Source: Acanthaster planci
Lineage: Eukaryota > Echinodermata > Asteroidea > Valvatida > Acanthasteridae
Direction of reading: 5' to 3'
Assembly (NCBI RefSeq): GCF_001949145.1
Contig: NW_019091687.1
Coordinates: 50,812-82,261 of the forward strand
Length of the DNA: 31,450 nt
Each line of letters opens with the position of its first letter. Positions within the stretch are counted from its first letter, which is position 1. The notes under the pieces are model-generated. The model was not told the DNA's origin, ran no database searches, and saw nothing but the letters and a program-made list of their open reading frames with translations. This document shows positions 1 to 12,200 of this stretch, in pieces. The position numbers were made by a program, and so were the translations under genes.

Positions 1-68
1 GACAAACTTTGCGCGTTGTGATTGGCCAATGCATTGCAAACTTTTGGTGGCGCACTATTGCGAATCGC
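1..68. repeat. Half copy of palindromic inverted-repeat element
   Basis: The first ~68 bases match the right arm of the palindrome at 23701-23770, sharing TTGTGATTGGCCAA, GCATT and GGTGGCGCACTATTG with scattered differences. Its left half would lie outside the window. It sits in the intron before the first visible exon. Confidence 0.75.
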
Positions 69-130
69 CCGTATTTCAGATGGAATATCTGCTGACCCCA
101 ACTGTTTTGTGTCGTCTTTTCTGTCTTCAG

Positions 131-244
131 CCAATCCCTGCTTGTCTCAACCTTGCATGAATGGCGGAGCGTGTGTACCAGAGTCAGTCACCGCGTACCG
201 CTGCATTTGTCCCTTGTGCTTCACGGGCACCTTGTGTGAAAGCT
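131..244 (+). CDS. Exon: EGF-like module 1 (seven cysteines)
   Basis: The acceptor is tctgtcttcag and the donor is gtgagt. The exon has 114 nt, phase 1-1. It reads ANPCLSQPCMNGGAC, then a YRCIC core and PLCFTGTLC. Besides the six EGF cysteines there is a seventh, two residues after C5, where ordinary EGF modules have a glycine. Its partner, present in modules 2-5, is replaced by valine here. C1-LSQP-C2 fits the CxSxPC motif known for EGF O-glucosylation. Confidence 0.85.
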
Positions 245-3200
245 GTGAGTCCCTTGCAAGCTCGGTCCGATGTTATAACTTGTCCTCCTCTGCTTGGGAC
301 CCGAACAGTTACCAAACATTATTTTGAATTGGAACAAATGGATTTGAGACGGAGTGGCACACCTTGATAGGAGTTCATTTTTTACAGTACCGATATTGGC
401 CATTGCCATCGGTGGTAAGAGTTTTGTGACTGCACTGTGTGTAATGCACGCAGCGCTTGGAATTGCCCTTGGCTGTATATGACAAGAAGCGTGATTATCA
501 CATCTTTTGGGGGAGTGATTTGTCAGGAAGAATTCATGTCAATAATTGAATTCAGACAGTGCCATCTCCACCAACTGGTGTAATTCACAAACACAGATGT
601 TACATATACACCAGCTAGGAAGAGGAAAAACACTTCAGAGAAGATTTTACTGTTTTACATTACTCACTGTTGCATTAGATTTGAGCCAGCCACCCAATCT
701 TTGCAAATTCCCTGCTTGAGTGGTTAAGAAATTCGTAAGCAGAAAGCCGTGATTTTGAATTCTGCCCAAGCAAGCTCATGATCCTTTCACAACTTACAGG
801 CCATGCTGAGAATATATTGGGAATATGTATTTATGTTGGCGTAGGGGCAAAAGCTGGATTAAAATGATGGTTTTTTGTTTGAAACAGCTATCAGCGCTTG
901 CCAGTTCAACAACTGTCAAAATGGTGGCACGTGCACCCCTTTCCCCGGTTCCTGTACTCTTTATGAATGCCAGTGCACCAACTGCTTCTCGGGACAATTC
1001 TGCCAAACCCGTGAGTATATTCTTTGTCACTGTCCATGTCATTGCTGCTAAGATGCTTTCCAAATCTGCAAAAAATCGATAGCATCAAAATATCCCTTGT
1101 TTTTGTTCGGATAACTAAGATTCTGCTTGTTGATATGTCACACCTTTAACAAAAGTCTCAATCGTATCAGACAGCTTACATTTCTCTTTGTTTGGTTATT
1201 TGGTTCAGGGTTAATTTGCGTTTCATTTGAAAAACTTTCCCATATCGTTTAAACGTTTAAATGTGTAAATGTCCCACCCTTAATGAAAACATTAAACACA
1301 GCATAATTGTATACAACGTACATAGTTGATAGAAAGTTTCAGTGATGAATTCATAGGTGTGCCCTTGATATGACTGATCAGTATAGTATTCTGAAAATCA
1401 GATTACATTTGACAGGCATCGTTTACAACAAAAATGAAGGCCAAATATCATCAATCAAGATGTCAAACCTTAAAAGGGGCAGTTTTGTCTATATGTTTGG
1501 GAAAAGCTACAAACAGATTTTGAACTTTTTTCGTTTAAATGTGTAAACGTCCCACCCTCATTGGTTATTGAACTAACAGGTGTTGACAGCTGTGAGAATA
1601 ACCAGTGTTCAAATGGGGCCACCTGCATGTCCAGAGTGGACAACTGTTTGGAATACACTTGCTATTGCCCGCCGTGTTTCACTGGGCAGTTCTGTCGCAT
1701 ACGTAAGTAGCGATTACTTTGATTGGATGTCTTCCCTGAGAAGGTTAGAACAATAAAACGCTCTGAAAACACTTTGAATTTTTCTGCCACGGATGTGTAA
1801 TTTGGTACGAGGAGAATATTAATATGCGGTGCTCACATCGAAACAAATATAGAGAGACAAATTGAAGACACATTTTTTGGCACAAGATTCAGTTCAGATA
1901 TTTCTTTAATCCTTAAAACCTTTGATTTCAATATAATTTCACGTACACCCTAGGGGTTAGGGTTAATCACCAGCACCGATTTATTAATGCAGTCAGTCTT
2001 TAACGTTATCTTGGTCCTTGAGTAAACATCAATCTGAGTAAAACAAGTAAATATATCTTTCAATTAACGTATAGGAGCAAATCTCCAGTGGAGGAATAAA
2101 TTTCATTGTCCATTACTATTTCATAATTTTGTATTTAAGCCACTTCCACTTCCACTTCCTTGCCTTTCATGTGCAATAGCTGTTTCTCAGTGCGCCAACC
2201 ACAATTGCCGAAATGGAGGGATGTGTGTACCTATTACGTCCAGCGTTACCTTTGCATGCTATGAATACAACTGCATCTGCTCAGGATGTTTCACCGGCCA
2301 GTTCTGTGAAGAGGGTAGGTTACTCGACAAGGTACCGTACAGTAAACAGCCACACACCAGTGTGATCGATCCACGGAGTCCAAACCTCAACAGAACTTGA
2401 CCCCAAAAATCTCTCATACACAGCTTTCCCTTTCAGGCTTTTCTCGTGTTCCGATAGATTCAAAGATGCGACACGCATCCAACATTTGGCTTTCTGAAAT
2501 TCCACCTGCAGTTCCACATGCGTATACCTAGCAGTTGTCAGGTATACTTGTCCCACAGTTATGGATACTACCTGCCTGTCGAATGCTAACCACTATGGGG
2601 ACTCGCAGTGCTGTGGAAACACCCAAAGCCCTCACAATCCAGTCCAGATTTAATTTTTTTCCATCACATGCAGCGCCGGCCAGGCTGCTCTACTGACTGG
2701 CAGAATCCTGCAGACACTTTTCACTGCACCGCATTCTTGTTCCACTTTTTGAAAGAAACGTCACTATTGAACTAAATTTGTTGATGCACGTGGTTTCTTT
2801 TGTATTCCCTTCCAGCACGCGATGCTTGCAACCCCAATCCATGCTTGAATGGTGCCACTTGTGCGACGTTACCAGACAACAACTGTTACTCCTACTCCTG
2901 TCAGTGCCAGGGCTGCTTCACCGGATTCAATTGCGAACGAGGTATAAAGTGCACAGAAATACAGGAAATAGCCATCTTTTGACTCCTTGAAAGAACTCTC
3001 TCATTTTAGGAAAAGGCTCATGCTAGTCTAAAGGACTTACAGCTGTGGCCTGGTTTATGGACTGATGAGGGGATTAATTTCATTTTGGATGGACCCTTGG
3101 GAGACTTGAAATGCTGCTTGCCCAGCTGCTAAGATTCTGGTGGAATTTCTTTGATTTCGACATTCTCACCACAATTAAGTGTTCAATAAAAATGCATATC

Positions 3201-6200
3201 TTTGCTTTTCTTTGATTACCTGAGACAGTAAATATTGTTTACTTCTAACAGAATATTTGAGCTGTTTCATTTAACAGTCAAACTTGAATCGTAACATTGT
3301 CAGTTCCAAGTTTAAGTTCAAAGGTTTCTAACACTGTTGTAACATTTCGCTTTCCAGCAATCCAGTCTCCATGTTCACAGAATCCCTGTCAGAATGGAGG
3401 AACCTGCAGCCCCGTCCAAGGAACTTGCTTAAGCTACACCTGTCAGTGTCCGAATACCCACACCGGCACGCACTGCGAAGTCAGTAAGTCACCAGAAATC
3501 AATCGATTAGTTGCTGAATAGAGCAATTAGAGGTGTTCAGGATGAGTGAGAAGGTTAGCCCTAAAAGATCTAGGTTATTCTGAACCATGTTTCAGGAGGA
3601 GGGGGGCTCTCGAGAAGTTTTTAAAGCTTGGCATACATGCGGAGACACTCTTCATCGGCACAAATGTGAACGTGAAGCTTAATCTGATATGATGGTTTCG
3701 TTATGGTCATTTGAATCTCTAGGCCTCTGGCCTGTGTGCATTGAACATAGTGGTGGAAAATTATACGCGTTTAGCTGACCCGTCTCTCAAAAATGGTGCT
3801 GTGTGAGAATGAAATGTTCAATTTTCACAAAAAGTGCCGTCAAAATGACCACAGAATTATTCTTAAACTCCTAAAGGCTCGGCTCATGAAAAAAAAAGCA
3901 ATATCAGGAAAAAAATCTAAAATGTAATCAAGAACTTGTTTGTGAGATCATTCTTTCCGCGGGAGGTTTTTTTAAAAGGAGATTTTCCTTCTCCTGCAGC
4001 TATTAGCTGGACCCTGGTGAATTGTCCTGTCTAATCTGTTAATACTCCCTCCAAAACACCTGACGCAGATATGTCCTGACTGCGCGGAGTCGCAATCTTG
4101 AAGACCCGTTTTAACTCCTTTCAACTCACCCACGCCTTCCTGTGCAAATTCACCATGCCCTGTCACTGTGTAGTTACGTAGCATTACGTCGATTATTCGT
4201 TAAATGCTCTGGCAACTTTTGCCTGCTAAACAATCATAACGCAGGCCCCAAAAAATACTATTTTTCAGCCGAGAAGTTTAAATTCCGTCACACTTTTGCG
4301 AGGTGCATCTGGAGTGAAACACTGCTCTGCATTACTATTGGCATTCCTTGTTGTGAAAGCTTCCACCACCTGATCAATCCGAACTCATAAAATGAAGTGA
4401 CGTATTTTCTCTGTCCATTTGTTGTCCAATAACCAGTCGTCACCGTGAACCCCAACCTGTGCAACAGCTTCCCATGCCAGAATGGCGGATCCTGCCTGAC
4501 CATGGATGGCACCTACTACATCTGTGTCTGCCGGGATGGTTTCTTGGGACAGAACTGCCAGTCCACTTCCGGTAAATTGAGACTCAAGGTGTTAAGTTCA
4601 TCCTCCCCGGATCTTTCAAAAAATCCTCCAGACTGTACATTGAGGAGTTGGCAGGATTGAGGAAGCCACGACCCCCTCCTGTTCATACCTTTTATGGGAC
4701 TGGATACACCAAGTGCCATAGCTTTAGGTTTCCCCTTTGGTTAGTACTTCCTCGCATTCTTCAGGAGGCACCACTGGGAATTGGCATTGCCTTCACTGAG
4801 CCCGCCTTTCTCTTTGTAGGTTGTTTATCTTAGCTGGATACTGCATACAAGTGACCTCTGGACACAGAAAACAGTATCAGAATCCCACCAAATGTATACC
4901 TTCCAACCAACAGGCTTTCTGAGACTAGACTAAATTGGCCCAAGGAATCAAACCAACAAAGGTGGCTGAGTTCTGAGTTACCGCGGAATCTTTCTTTTTT
5001 ATGGTCTCCAGCGAGCATACCACAGATTGACGGCTGTCGGACTTCATTGTGCGTCAATGGAGGAACCTGCCACAACAGCTACAACAGCAATTCAGGCGGC
5101 ACTCCCCAAATCCAGTACACCTGTCTGTGCGCGCCGGGCTTCAGTGGCAACAACTGCAACGTTCTTCTCAGTGAGTAGCTTTCAAAGATCGTTTGGCCTC
5201 ACCACTGCTGTCAAGCCTGGTGTGGTGCATACGATTCGCCAGTGTGCTTTGAACAAATGATTGTGTTTACTCAGTTTGGAATAAAATCAATACCAATGTG
5301 CGTTCATTCGATTGACTTTCAAAAACAGCGCACTAGCAAGCTGAAGGTCTCTAAGATCGTCTGTTCCACCCATTTTCATTCAGTCTGTGTTCGCATGGTA
5401 GCCAGTGCAGAACTTACTCGCAGGCACTTGTTGAAAAGTGTAGGCACAGCCAAGCCGCCTTTTTTCCCCTTGATTTTTTTTAACACTGTTCGTAAAGCAA
5501 GAACAGTACGCATCGTGCAGTGCAATGTATGGGTACAGATTTGGTCAGTGAATGCAGTGAAAATCCTTTTGTAAACAAGCGAGGAACGAGTGGTTTTGGT
5601 GGTGAAATGTGACCTAGAAGTAATCCTCGTACATTTCTGTAGAAATCTGGGGCAACTGATTCCGTCCAAAAGCACTGAATCTTGACATCAACGATGTAGG
5701 GCGGTGTCCAAATTGCAAAACAGGCATCCAGAGTAACGGCTAGGTCTATTTTCTGTGCATTGCCACCTTATTTCAAATGGAGTGAAGACCTAGACCTAGC
5801 TCTAGATAACAGATTTGGATGCAGCCTTGGGCGTGTTTTGGTAACCAGAGCCATGAACTTGTTTTCAGCTTTGGTCATTTGTAAATCATATTTTACGACT
5901 TGGTTATGCCTGTATGACGTAATTGTTCCGACTGAACCAGAATCGAATGTTGGAGATGGTTCAGCACCGGTTCAAAATGGTGGACAATAAACAGACGCCC
6001 CTCAAATGAGTGAATCCAACATTTCAAAATTTGGTGTTACAAGTTTTCGTATGCGAAAAGAAAGAAAGAGCAGCACTGGTGAAAAACATGCCAACTATCG
6101 AGTGAAAATGATGATGTTCATCAACAGTGTCATCTGCTTCCTTGCACCTGCCTCTGTCAGATGACGAAACCATTTCTGATTCTTTGTTTTTATGGGTCAC

Positions 6201-9200
6201 CCTTAACACGTTCCTGGTTACTGTTTTGATGTCATAAACATGTTTCTCGTTACGGGTTGCCAAAACATGCCTCTGAGATCACAAGACTTTATTGCCTCGC
6301 TGTTTCTGTTGGTGCAAACCAAAACTGAAGATCGTGGAGTGACTATTGAAAGGTTTATTCACACCCCATGTAGGGTTGCGTGGTCCTCACACTGTAGCGC
6401 ATCAAGATTATGATGCTTCTCCCGCTAGAGCTATCTACTAGCATTTTTACCTCAATTATTTTGAAACTGGCCCGAATATGTGCACTGCAGGGACTGCATA
6501 GAACTTCAGGTTAAACAGTAAAGCCACTGCGTTACGTCTTTTACCAAAGTTGAATGATTTTTCCACCCTCTGTTTCAGCCCAAAATCCAAGTCTCGACAT
6601 CTGCAGTGTGGCAACACGGCCGCCTTGTGAGCAATCCGCACCTTGCCTCAATGCGTATCACAGCTACGACAGTGACATAGACTACTTCTGCAGGTGCCCT
6701 TTTGGTTTTGTTGGCCACAACTGCGAGACCACATGTAAGTTCTTACCGTGGTTATATCGACATTGTCTGGAATTTAAAATGCCGTATATATTTACAAAAG
6801 CTTCAATGGAATCAGTAGTTGTCAATGAACAGTGCTCACTGGTGAATGAACTCTTTTACTTGATAAGAAAAAAAAGTAGTCATCATAGCAAAAAGTTTGA
6901 AAACAAATTGAGTACCGCTCCCCCTTCTTGGAAATTTGTGAAACTTTGTCACTATGGGTTTTTGTCAGGATGAGATGACTTTAGCTCAAGCCTCCATACC
7001 GTGCAATTCCCCCCCCACAGGTTACCCTAAATGAGTGCCATTCTACTATGAGCCTGTGGTAAATCTAGGCAAGTTTGATCAAGGACCATATTTAACCACA
7101 GCTTGACTAACTCTGATCGAACGCAGGCTAGTCGATGATGGTTGAACCAGTCTAATCAACTATTCATGACCAGCCTATTGAGGTTGGTCACACCGTTGGT
7201 TGCCGTGAACCTTTTTTAATAGCACAGTGGAGAAAGGACAAGTCATAAGGAAAATGCCGGAAAAACAGTACATCACTGGTAAACGACCATTTTCACTTTG
7301 AATTTTGCTATTTTGCCCTCTCTGCGGCTACCTTTTCTCCCCTTCGGCCTAATGACCTGACAACGGTTGACTAAGGTCGTTCGTACTTCAACTTCACGGC
7401 ACATGTAATAGGTACATCACAAATCAAGTGGTTCTTGCTTGAACTTAGCCTGTGGTGAATGAATAACAGCAACACCAGAAAGTACAAAGTCAAAGACCAA
7501 ACTGTGGTCCTATCGGTTGCATATGTATTTGAAACTTGACAGTGTGAGTAATCTCGTTACAATGTCCAACAGATGTTGATCCGTGCTTGAGTGGGCCCTG
7601 CCAAAACGGTGGCACATGCACATCCTTCGGCACGTCCTTCACTTGCCAGTGTGCAAACGGCTACAGCGGAACGACTTGCGAGGTGCCCGTCGGTAAGACA
7701 GTTTCCACCAGTTGAACTCTCTGTCCACATCATCAGTCTGAGTCTTTTTATGGAAGGAAACTTTTCAAACTTCACATACTGATGAACCCACGGAAGGAAA
7801 TCTTCCTCGAAATCCTACCATTTATTTGACACTGTTGTGGTATTTGCTTAGATTTGGACAAACATTAAACATTCGACAAAGTGTTCATGACAAGATTTCA
7901 GAGTCATAGTATTGTTCTTCAACTGTTGTGCATATGCACATCTAACTACTTTTGTCAAGCTTGTCTAGCGTTTACTTTAACACATGTAGAATTTGATTTT
8001 GGAGTAAATGGAATAAATGAATCGATTACTTGTTAAAGTTAACATGAATGTTTCGATTGTGGCATGATCCTTCTCAGGGTAAACAATGCATAGATGTGCC
8101 ACAGTTAACACCCTAGGCACTCATCTTATCAAAGTTGTTTGAATATCTGGTCTCTGTCAGCAGTTTCCAGATGCATTTCATTACTTTAAAGGACAGCACT
8201 GGTTGTAATGAGAACAGTTGGAGTGAAATTAAGCACCATTCACCAGACCTTGACATTCATCAATTCTACTCCGTTGAACGAGTTTTGATGTAGTTCATAT
8301 TGCACTATTAGAGTAGTTAGGGTCAAAATGAGATCATTGGTCTTTCCTTCAATTGGAGATGATGTCTGGTGCATTTTTGGGGAACAGTTTTTGATGTTTT
8401 GGTAGGTTAAGGCTTTATAGACAATGTGTAAAATTGGCAATGAGTTAGGTTTAAACGAATTCTCACTGTTTACTGTTTTGCCGCTTTCTCAGGTGACAAC
8501 ATTCCACCTGTCATCACCAGCTGTCCAGTGTCCTTCGAGCGTAACATCCCTGTGGGATCATCCACGTTTGTCTCCTGGACTGCTCCACAAGCCATTGATA
8601 ACTCAGGCACAGTCTCTCTGGTCTATTCTACCCACCCGAATCCTAGTGCTGTCCTCGGTGTCGGCACCACAACGGTGACGTACGTGTTTGCAGATCCCAG
8701 CAGGAACTACGCCATTTGCTCATTCTTCATCACAGTCACAAGTAAGAAGAGACAGGAGATGGTGTGGTGTAATCCCACAGAAGTATAGGTTTTTTTGGAT
8801 TTTGTCTGTGCGTCAGAAAGCTTTCCCCTTACTTGAGATTTAAGCCATCTTTGGTTGGTGGATCTGAACTGAGATTTTTATTTATTTATTTTTTTACAGG
8901 TGGAATTACCGACAACATTCCACCCACAGTCAGCAACTGCCCAATTCAGGGCTTCCAGGAAACGGTTCCCGCCGGCACCTCAAGCATCGCAGTGACATGG
9001 CCTGAGCCAACTGCCATCGACAACTCGGGGGTGCAGGTGACGAGGACGTCCAATATCAGCCCGGGGAATATATTTACCTTGGGTTCCACTACGGTGACGT
9101 ACACATTCGTGGATGGTGCTGGCAATTCTGCCACCTGCAGCTTTGATGTCACGGTCACAGGTGCGATTTGTCCCTGCCTCTCTTTCTCAGCATTGACAAC

Positions 9201-12200
9201 TGGCACTTATTTAGAAGTTGATTGTTAGAGAAATTAGGGCACCGATTGCCACAGTTTGCCATTTCCTAGGCCAGTTGTGAACTGAAAAATCAGAATTGAA
9301 CAAACACTTTTTGATATCCTTGCGTTCTTGTTTTTTCCTCCATCTAAATAGATCCGATAGTTCTTACATTCAATATGCACTCAAATCCTGCTGTGTGTTT
9401 TTGAACACATAAGGATGCTTAAAAATCTTTTTGTCCGAAACATGCCAAACAGTAAAAGCAGCGAATGCCTAAAGAGTGCACAGCACTGTGAACATCAGCA
9501 TGTGTTGGACTCGTACTGTTATTTCAGAACGGTGAGCGGGTCCTTTAGTGGCATAAAGAAACCTACAAAAGCTGGGCCTCGGAAATTCCAAAAAGGAAGA
9601 AGGGCTGCCTTGGTACCACATCACACCGGGGGGGACATTGGTCGTGATGCAGATTAGCTACATCTGATATGCATGACATTTTTGCACTCAGTTAGATTAT
9701 GATCACATGGTGTATCCTCCCTGGTTAAAAAATGTGGGAGGATGAAGACTCCTGTTCCCTAGGGAAGTATTGTATATCCATTGCAGCCGTATCTGGATCA
9801 TTAGTCTTTAATTTTGCTTCTTTCCGTTGCTAATGATACTTACAGTGGAAACAGGAGACACCACTCCCCCAGTGGTCAGTGGTTGTCCTATCGCAGGTGT
9901 GCCTGTAACAGCCCCTGCCGGTGCTACCTCAGCAGTTGCCAGTTGGGTAGAGCCGACGGCAGTTGACAATTCTGGAGGAACTGTGAGAGTCACGTCCAAC
10001 CGCTCACCAGGCCAAAGCTTCCCGCTTGGAACGACACAAGTGACGTACACCTTCACCGATCCATCTCAGAACACTGCAACGTGCACCTTCGCTGTCACTG
10101 TGACAGGTGAGTGTGTCTTTTGAAAGAAATCCCTGTTCGTGGAATTTAGCAGAATGTCAATCATGTGAACACCATAGCGACGTCATTGTAGCATCAAGCT
10201 GGCCTGTTTGATGCTTGTTGACGGACGTTTCACACAGTCGCATGAAATGAGATATGAAATTCAGCGAAGTTGAATTTAAGGAAATGTGAGTTGCATCTTC
10301 AAGAAATTCCAATTCATGTAGCACAGTCTGCCATGGTGGCTTTCCACCTTTATAGTTTATTCAACACTTGGGTAAAATATTTACTAAAGTGCTTTTGTTT
10401 TGTGATATGAAAAACTGCTCAGAAGTACACAAATGAATCAGTGCATAAATTACATAATTGAAAAAAAAATAAAAAAATTGGCGAGAAAAGGTTTCTCCCA
10501 CATTTCTTTTTTCAAGAAATTCTCCAAGGTTTTCCTTTATATTTCAAACTTGAACCACCCAAACAACTATCGACAGAGCACGTTGTATCCCTTTCATGAC
10601 GAAATTGCTGTTCGACGGATTCTTTCAAGCCGTGACAAGTGTCATTTTCCCTTGCAACAGGAAGTGGTGTCGACACCATCCCCCCAGTGGTGAGTGGCTG
10701 TCCCACAGCAGGTGTGTCTGTAACGGTCCCTGCTAGTGCTACGTCAGCGGTTGTCACTTGGACAGCGCCAACAGCTACAGACAATTCAGGAGGAGTAGTC
10801 ATTCGCACGTCCAACTTTTCTCCAGGCCAGAACTTCGCGGTTGGAGTCACCCAAGTAATCTACACCTTCACTGATCCATCTCAGAACAGCGCAACCTGCA
10901 CCTTCACTGTTACTGTTACAAGTAAGTACAGCAATATTCATCTTTTACGGTGAAAAGGAAATGTTAGTAGCTTACCACTTTAGTAAGAGTTGGAGAAAAT
11001 TGTTGTTAAATAAACAGTTGTTTGGTTATTCTTTGCCAGGGGGAGGAGTCACTGACACCACTCCCCCAGTGGTCAGCGGCTGTCCCACAGCAGGTGTGCC
11101 TGTAACAGCCCCTGCCGGTGCTACCTCAGCAGTTGCCAGTTGGGTAGAGCCGACGGCAGTTGACAATTCCGGAGGAACTGTGACAGTCACGTCCAACCGC
11201 TCACCAGGCCAAAGCTTCCCGCTTGGAACGACACAAGTGACGTACACCTTCACCGATCCATCTCAGAACACTGCAACGTGCACCTTCACTGTCACAGTGA
11301 CAGGTGAGTGTGTTACCCAATGAGAGGTTAGCTGTTACACAATAAGGATATTGGGCACTTTGATGATTGTTGCCGATGCATACTAAGGTGAGGCCTGTAT
11401 TAAGAATAACAAAACAATTAGATATTTACAAATATCTCAAATATATTTATCTTATCTGAATGTCATAATTTTAAAGATGAACAAAGAAATTGACAGGAGG
11501 GGGTTTTGAACCTATGATCTCCAGAATACCGTGCCGGTGTTCTACCAATGTTGGTGGCTCGTCCCATTTTTCAATTATCTTTGTTTGGGGTGCTAGTCAG
11601 ACGCCATGAAGCCTGAAATACCAAGGTCACGCCCCAATTGCCCAATGCTAGCTGGGAAGTGGCGAACAAGGATCACTTGAGGAGGATGCAGCTTTTTGAG
11701 CACAAAGCATGAACTAAACTTTAATAGGGAAACTGACTAGGTGCTCACAAATAATTATATGGTTCGTAAGTGTGACGTCACTTCAGTTTAAACCATGTCC
11801 ACTGCTCATACACTGCACAAAGAGCCTTACATGCATAGATCAATGTTTACATGGAGCCGTGGAAACAGAAGTCAATGTGCAACTTCAGCGATCGTCCAAT
11901 GGGGGCCTGCAAATGCGCCTGCGCTTCCGCCTTTGTGACAAAGTCACTTACGAACCGCCTAAAGATGAACAAAGAAATTGACTGGAGCAGGATTTGAACC
12001 TGCAACATCCAGAATACAGTACCTGTGCTCTACCAACTGAGCAACCCAGCCCTATGTTAGTGGCTCTTCCCATTTGTCAATTATGTAGTTTTTCCTGTAT
12101 AGTTTGTTTCATGATTTTATATTAATGTTTCCTTTTTTCGTTTCATTTTCGTTCAGTTTATTTCATTCTTATCACGGCCCAACAAGCCAAATTACAAAAA

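Larger units (their letters stand above)
1011..4436. other. Introns between EGF modules 2-7, no further feature seen
   Basis: The intervals between these exons (about 415-950 bases each) hold AT-rich sequence without recognisable genes. The TTAAACGTTTAAATGTGTAA segment near 1250 recurs in part near 1535 (CGTTTAAATGTGTAAACGTC), both followed by CCCACCCT, which is a short dispersed direct repeat. Confidence 0.5.

Noticed and set aside
5242-5675. Overlapping 99-110 codon frames on both strands in a long intron
   Set aside because: No cysteine or HYR pattern, no matching phase-1 splice sites and no similarity I recognise.
9808-11253. Minus-strand open frames of 75-112 codons opposite HYR exons
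   Set aside because: They are antisense shadows repeated wherever the similar HYR exons occur; their likeness to each other comes from the exon repeats.
11961-12085. Functional tRNA gene on the minus strand
   Set aside because: The T stem and acceptor pair well, but the anticodon stem is imperfect and a second deleted copy with the same flank is nearby, which fits a SINE better.
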